This document shows, one piece after another, positions 4,717 to 7,004 of a stretch of 7,004 bases of DNA; positions within the stretch are counted from its first letter, which is position 1, and every line of letters starts with the position of its first letter. The notes under the pieces are model-generated. The model was given only the letters and a program-made list of their open reading frames with translations. It had not been told where the DNA came from and made no database searches. The stretch lies in assembly GCA_023954795.1 (NCBI GenBank), contig JAGSHA010000165.1, positions 1-7,004 of the forward strand, written 5' to 3'. The position numbers were made by a program, and so were the translations under genes. Origin of the DNA: Oceanospirillaceae bacterium (GTDB lineage: Bacteria > Pseudomonadota > Gammaproteobacteria > Pseudomonadales > Balneatricaceae).

Positions 4717-6525
4717 CTACAGGCCTTCTAAATACCGTTGACGATCATCCGTCTCCAGATGGGATTCGAAGAAGTTAATCAACTCGTGCACGCTTTCGCG
4801 TCCTTGCTCATCGGTTTTCTCGCCATTTTGAATCTGCTCTGCTTCCTCAGACAAGAAATTCAGCATCTTCTCGCCCATCTCCGCCGGCGTTTTATTTAGC
4901 AGCTCAACCAATTGATCAACTTCTTCACCTGCCATCCCTGCGGCCTGCCAGAATGTTTCTCGCTGCTCAGGTATGACTGATAGCTCCGCGTCACGCAACG
5001 CCTCCATATCCTGAGTCGCTGCTAGTGCATTTGTGCGCGCCTGAAAATCCTGAGTGTCCTGTTGTAGGTAATCATCTGACAGCTCGACTAAGGGGACTTG
5101 CTGCTGGATCAGGCGGTTAAGATCATGCACCCGTTGATCACGGGCATCAGCCCCGAGCTCATCCAGATTTTCGGCTAGATGCATCGCGCGGGTAGATAGG
5201 TCAACGTCCTCATTATTACGATTAACCCAGGCATCGGTGGCCAGCACCTGGATCAAAGCCTCCTGATCTCGCTCCCCCGTACCCGGTTGTTTCACTTCAT
5301 AGAATCGATGATCCTCATCAGCACCGACATCACGCGGGTCACCCATGCGAGCCATAAACACAGTGTCACGCACTGTCGAATCACTGCGCAGGGCATCAAT
5401 CGTTTCCATGACCTCGGCGTTGGCTTCCATATCCGCCGGGTGCTGGCTATCTGCTCCTATCAACTGATCTAAACCCGTTTCCGTAATCGTGATATAGGCG
5501 CGCTGATCACTGACATCCATCACTTTTAACTGCGTACTCATCTGAGCTACTTGCTCATCGCTCAGGTCGTAGTTCTCCAACATTCCCACAGAGCTTTCGA
5601 TCATGCCCAGTAACGTATCAGCTGAAAGATTATCGTGTTCAGGGACGGCGTAGTGATCCTCGCCGGGCGAGCCGACTGCCTGAGTCATTGCACTCAAATA
5701 CGGGTCTGCTTTAGCGGCGAGCCCGCTAAGGTAACTCAAAGTCGTATCTTTAGTGATTTTACTGCGATCAGACAGTTGTTCTGCCAAACGGCCGCCCAGC
5801 TCGGCGTCTTTTCCGAAAACGTGCAACAAATCTGATTGCTGGCTATCACTAAACTGCGCGAGGGTGTCTAAGGTTTTAGCCACGTCCTCCACATGGGTAA
5901 CAGTTTGCACAAAATTGTGCAGATCATCAGCAGGCGCTGCGCCCTTGGGCTGGGAGAGCTGGCCCGTAGGCTGGTAGGTTTCAGATGTATCTCGAGGCGG
6001 GATTTTCGCCGCATGGCGATCAACCTCATTCAGTACGCGGCTGCGCGTCTCTGCATTCAGATCGGTCAGCGTTGAGATAAGGTTGTCAGTATTTTTGCCC
6101 GCAGACAGCACTGCGGTAAAACCACTTTGTTGTGGTGTGGTACGAAGCCCTTCAACCCCGTTGGCTAGTTGGCCCAGCTCTTCATCACTGAGTTCTTCCG
6201 CTAACGCTAAAAAGCCTTCATCCTGAATCAGGTCAGTGTCGATCAGTGTATTTTGCTGAGCTTCAGACAAACGATCGAGTACTGATTCCATGCGATCGGC
6301 TTTTTCTGAGCGTTCGACAATCAGTACATGAACATCACCTTCAAAAGCGATGTACTCACTCTCTCCGAAGGTAGGGCCTGCATGTGATAGCGACACGGTA
6401 TCTGAACGCGTTTTGCCTGAAAGCATCTGCGTCTTGCTGCTGTCGTCTGTCGGCTGGGACTGCGTTCTCGAGCTGGACAGCTGGTTGGTGATTGCATTCT
6501 GCAAACCTGCTGAGTCCAATTTCAT
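4717..6525 (-). CDS. Unknown acidic, cysteine-free helical-repeat protein, 602 aa
   Basis: I do not recognise this protein. It has no signal peptide, no membrane segment and no cysteine in any codon. It is strongly acidic and looks almost entirely helical. The N-terminal 60 residues are low-complexity Ser/Thr/Gln/Asp-rich and end in KTRSDTVSLSHAG; a D-x-V-x-L-S motif is common near the N-termini of flagellar and type III-related proteins such as FlgM, which is suggestive only. Residues about 79-120 and 213-254 share 'L-D-x-L..S-x-x-Q-Q-x-x-L...L-A-E-x-L-S-D'. Residues 145-175 and 535-565 align without gaps (9 of 31 identical), pointing to degenerate armadillo-like repeats. Start: the frame extends 30 codons to a TTG (6615), but ATG 6525 has AAGGA 7 nt upstream; ATG 6531 with AGGAAG 9 nt upstream is the alternative. 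It appears monocistronic and is divergent from sbcD. Confidence 0.85.
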   Translation of the reverse strand: MKLDSAGLQNAITNQLSSSRTQSQPTDDSSKTQMLSGKTRSDTVSLSHAGPTFGESEYIAFEGDVHVLIVERSEKADRMESVLDRLSEAQQNTLIDTDLIQDEGFLALAEELSDEELGQLANGVEGLRTTPQQSGFTAVLSAGKNTDNLISTLTDLNAETRSRVLNEVDRHAAKIPPRDTSETYQPTGQLSQPKGAAPADDLHNFVQTVTHVEDVAKTLDTLAQFSDSQQSDLLHVFGKDAELGGRLAEQLSDRSKITKDTTLSYLSGLAAKADPYLSAMTQAVGSPGEDHYAVPEHDNLSADTLLGMIESSVGMLENYDLSDEQVAQMSTQLKVMDVSDQRAYITITETGLDQLIGADSQHPADMEANAEVMETIDALRSDSTVRDTVFMARMGDPRDVGADEDHRFYEVKQPGTGERDQEALIQVLATDAWVNRNNEDVDLSTRAMHLAENLDELGADARDQRVHDLNRLIQQQVPLVELSDDYLQQDTQDFQARTNALAATQDMEALRDAELSVIPEQRETFWQAAGMAGEEVDQLVELLNKTPAEMGEKMLNFLSEEAEQIQNGEKTDEQGRESVHELINFFESHLETDDRQRYLEGL

Positions 6526-6532
6526 ATCCATA

Positions 6533-6537
6533 TCCTT
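6533..6537 (-). promoter_or_regulatory. Shine-Dalgarno supporting the 602-aa start
   Basis: On the minus strand AAGGA lies 7 nt before ATG 6525. It is too close (1 nt) to serve ATG 6531, which instead has AGGAAG at 6546-6541. The upstream TTG at 6615 has no ribosome binding site, so the 632-codon version is unlikely. Confidence 0.6.
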
Positions 6538-6730
6538 AGTCTTCCTACCGCCTGAATATTTACTATCGGCCGAACCAGGGTTTGGCATAGGTTGAGAAAC
6601 ATTAAAATTTCGCAAGATTCCGGATTTACAATTGAACAGCCGTTTTAAAAGCCTGTAGCGACGGGCCTTTCAGGGAATGCAGCAGATTAATGAAATTCGT
6701 AATAAATATATAAAAAACAACGCCTTATAT

Positions 6731-6760
6731 ATTATAATGGCTATAAGTTATTGTAGTCAT
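6731..6760 (-). promoter_or_regulatory. Sigma70-type promoter for the unknown 602-aa gene
   Basis: On the minus strand ATGACT (6760-6755, keeping the TGAC core of the -35 box) is followed after 18 nt by a perfect TATAAT (6736-6731) in an AT-rich surround. A start near 6724 would give an untranslated leader of about 200 nt before ATG 6525. TATAAT also occurs on the plus strand at 6733-6738, but without a -35 partner. Confidence 0.55.
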
Positions 6761-6895
6761 CCATTCGTTAGGTCGTAGTCCGGAGACCCTTATATACGCA
6801 GAAAGATGACAACCGCATGGAGCGCAGAGAGGGACGCTGTTAGTATTGCGTGCGACTCTCCCGAACTTGCATAGATGGAATTCTGAGCACAACTG

Positions 6896-7004
6896 ATGCG
6901 CATTCTGCACACCTCTGACTGGCATTTAGGCCAGCACTTTATTACCAAAAGCCGTGCGGCCGAACATCTGGCTTTTATCAATTGGTTATTGAATCGGATC
7001 TGTG
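6896..7004 (+). CDS. sbcD: Exonuclease subunit SbcD, N-terminal part only
   Basis: The first 36 codons are present and the gene runs off the right edge. The product begins MRILHTSDWHLGQHF, then TKSRAAEHLAF and INWLL, which is nearly the E. coli SbcD N-terminus. D8 and H10 form the D-x-H metal-binding motif I of the calcineurin-like phosphoesterase (Mre11-type) domain, which holds Mn2+. With the SbcC ATPase, SbcD forms a nuclease that cuts DNA hairpins and processes double-strand ends in the cytoplasm; sbcC would be expected downstream, outside the window. The start is fixed by homology; the ribosome binding site is poor (only GAG at 6884-6886). It is transcribed away from the unknown repeat-protein gene. 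Confidence 0.93.
   Translation, partial: MRILHTSDWHLGQHFITKSRAAEHLAFINWLLNRIC

Larger units (their letters stand above)
6526..6895. other. Divergent regulatory region between the unknown gene and sbcD
   Basis: This 370-bp stretch has no convincing gene. Short minus-strand frames at 6725-6925 and 6790-6981 overlap each other and the sbcD start and have no family features. It contains an AT-rich tract (about 6699-6750), a good minus-strand promoter at 6731-6760, and presumably the sbcD promoter. The best plus-strand guess for sbcD, TTGCGT at 6846 with CATAGA at 6870, is weak. Confidence 0.5.

Noticed and set aside
6806..6874. 22-codon plus-strand frame before sbcD as a leader peptide
   Set aside because: It is too short and has no hairpin or codon pattern pointing to attenuation.
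6725..6981. Two overlapping minus-strand frames near the right edge
   Set aside because: They overlap each other and the start of sbcD, and lack any recognisable domain.

Overview
The window looks like chromosomal DNA of a motile, probably marine gammaproteobacterium. This is inferred from an Aer-type chemoreceptor, a NaChBac-family voltage-gated channel and an SbcD start very close to the enterobacterial protein. No sequence search could be run, so the taxon is not fixed. I see no rRNA, tRNA, CRISPR array, transposase or other clear mobile element.

Layout, left to right. (1) On the minus strand, the first 73 codons of a secreted PstS/PBP-like phosphate-binding-family protein run off the left edge (1-219). 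(2) Divergent from it are a small Rieske [2Fe-2S] ferredoxin (459-773) and a glutathione S-transferase-like protein (847-1500), 73 bp apart and possibly cotranscribed. (3) A 318-bp gap (1501-1818) is rich in structure. It holds a consensus -10 box inside an 8-bp-arm dyad, a long imperfect stem, and a terminator-like hairpin with a T6 tract ending one base before the A-rich Shine-Dalgarno region of the next gene. (4) An Aer-like PAS chemoreceptor of 519 aa follows (1819-3378). A strong bidirectional terminator (3394-3432) separates it from (5) a convergent six-helix voltage-gated cation channel of 272 aa (3473-4291, minus) with the filter TFEDWTD. (6) A 425-bp gap (4292-4716) holds at most one weak 53-codon ORF. 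(7) A large acidic, cysteine-free, helical-repeat protein of unknown function, 602 aa from the preferred start, lies on the minus strand (4717-6525). (8) A divergent promoter region (6526-6895) leads to the first 36 codons of sbcD at the right edge (6896-7004).

How the parts may work together: the chemoreceptor would sense redox or oxygen through a flavin PAS domain and signal to the CheA/CheW array. The convergent channel could pass Na+ or, given its extra acidic filter residues, Ca2+. In alkaliphilic Bacillus a channel of this family supports motility and chemotaxis, so the pairing is suggestive but unproven. The Rieske protein and the GST both have redox or thiol chemistry, but no shared pathway can be read from the sequence.

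The points most worth follow-up are the attenuator-like leader of the chemoreceptor, the Ca2+-like channel filter, and the unknown cysteine-free repeat protein with a DTVSLS motif.
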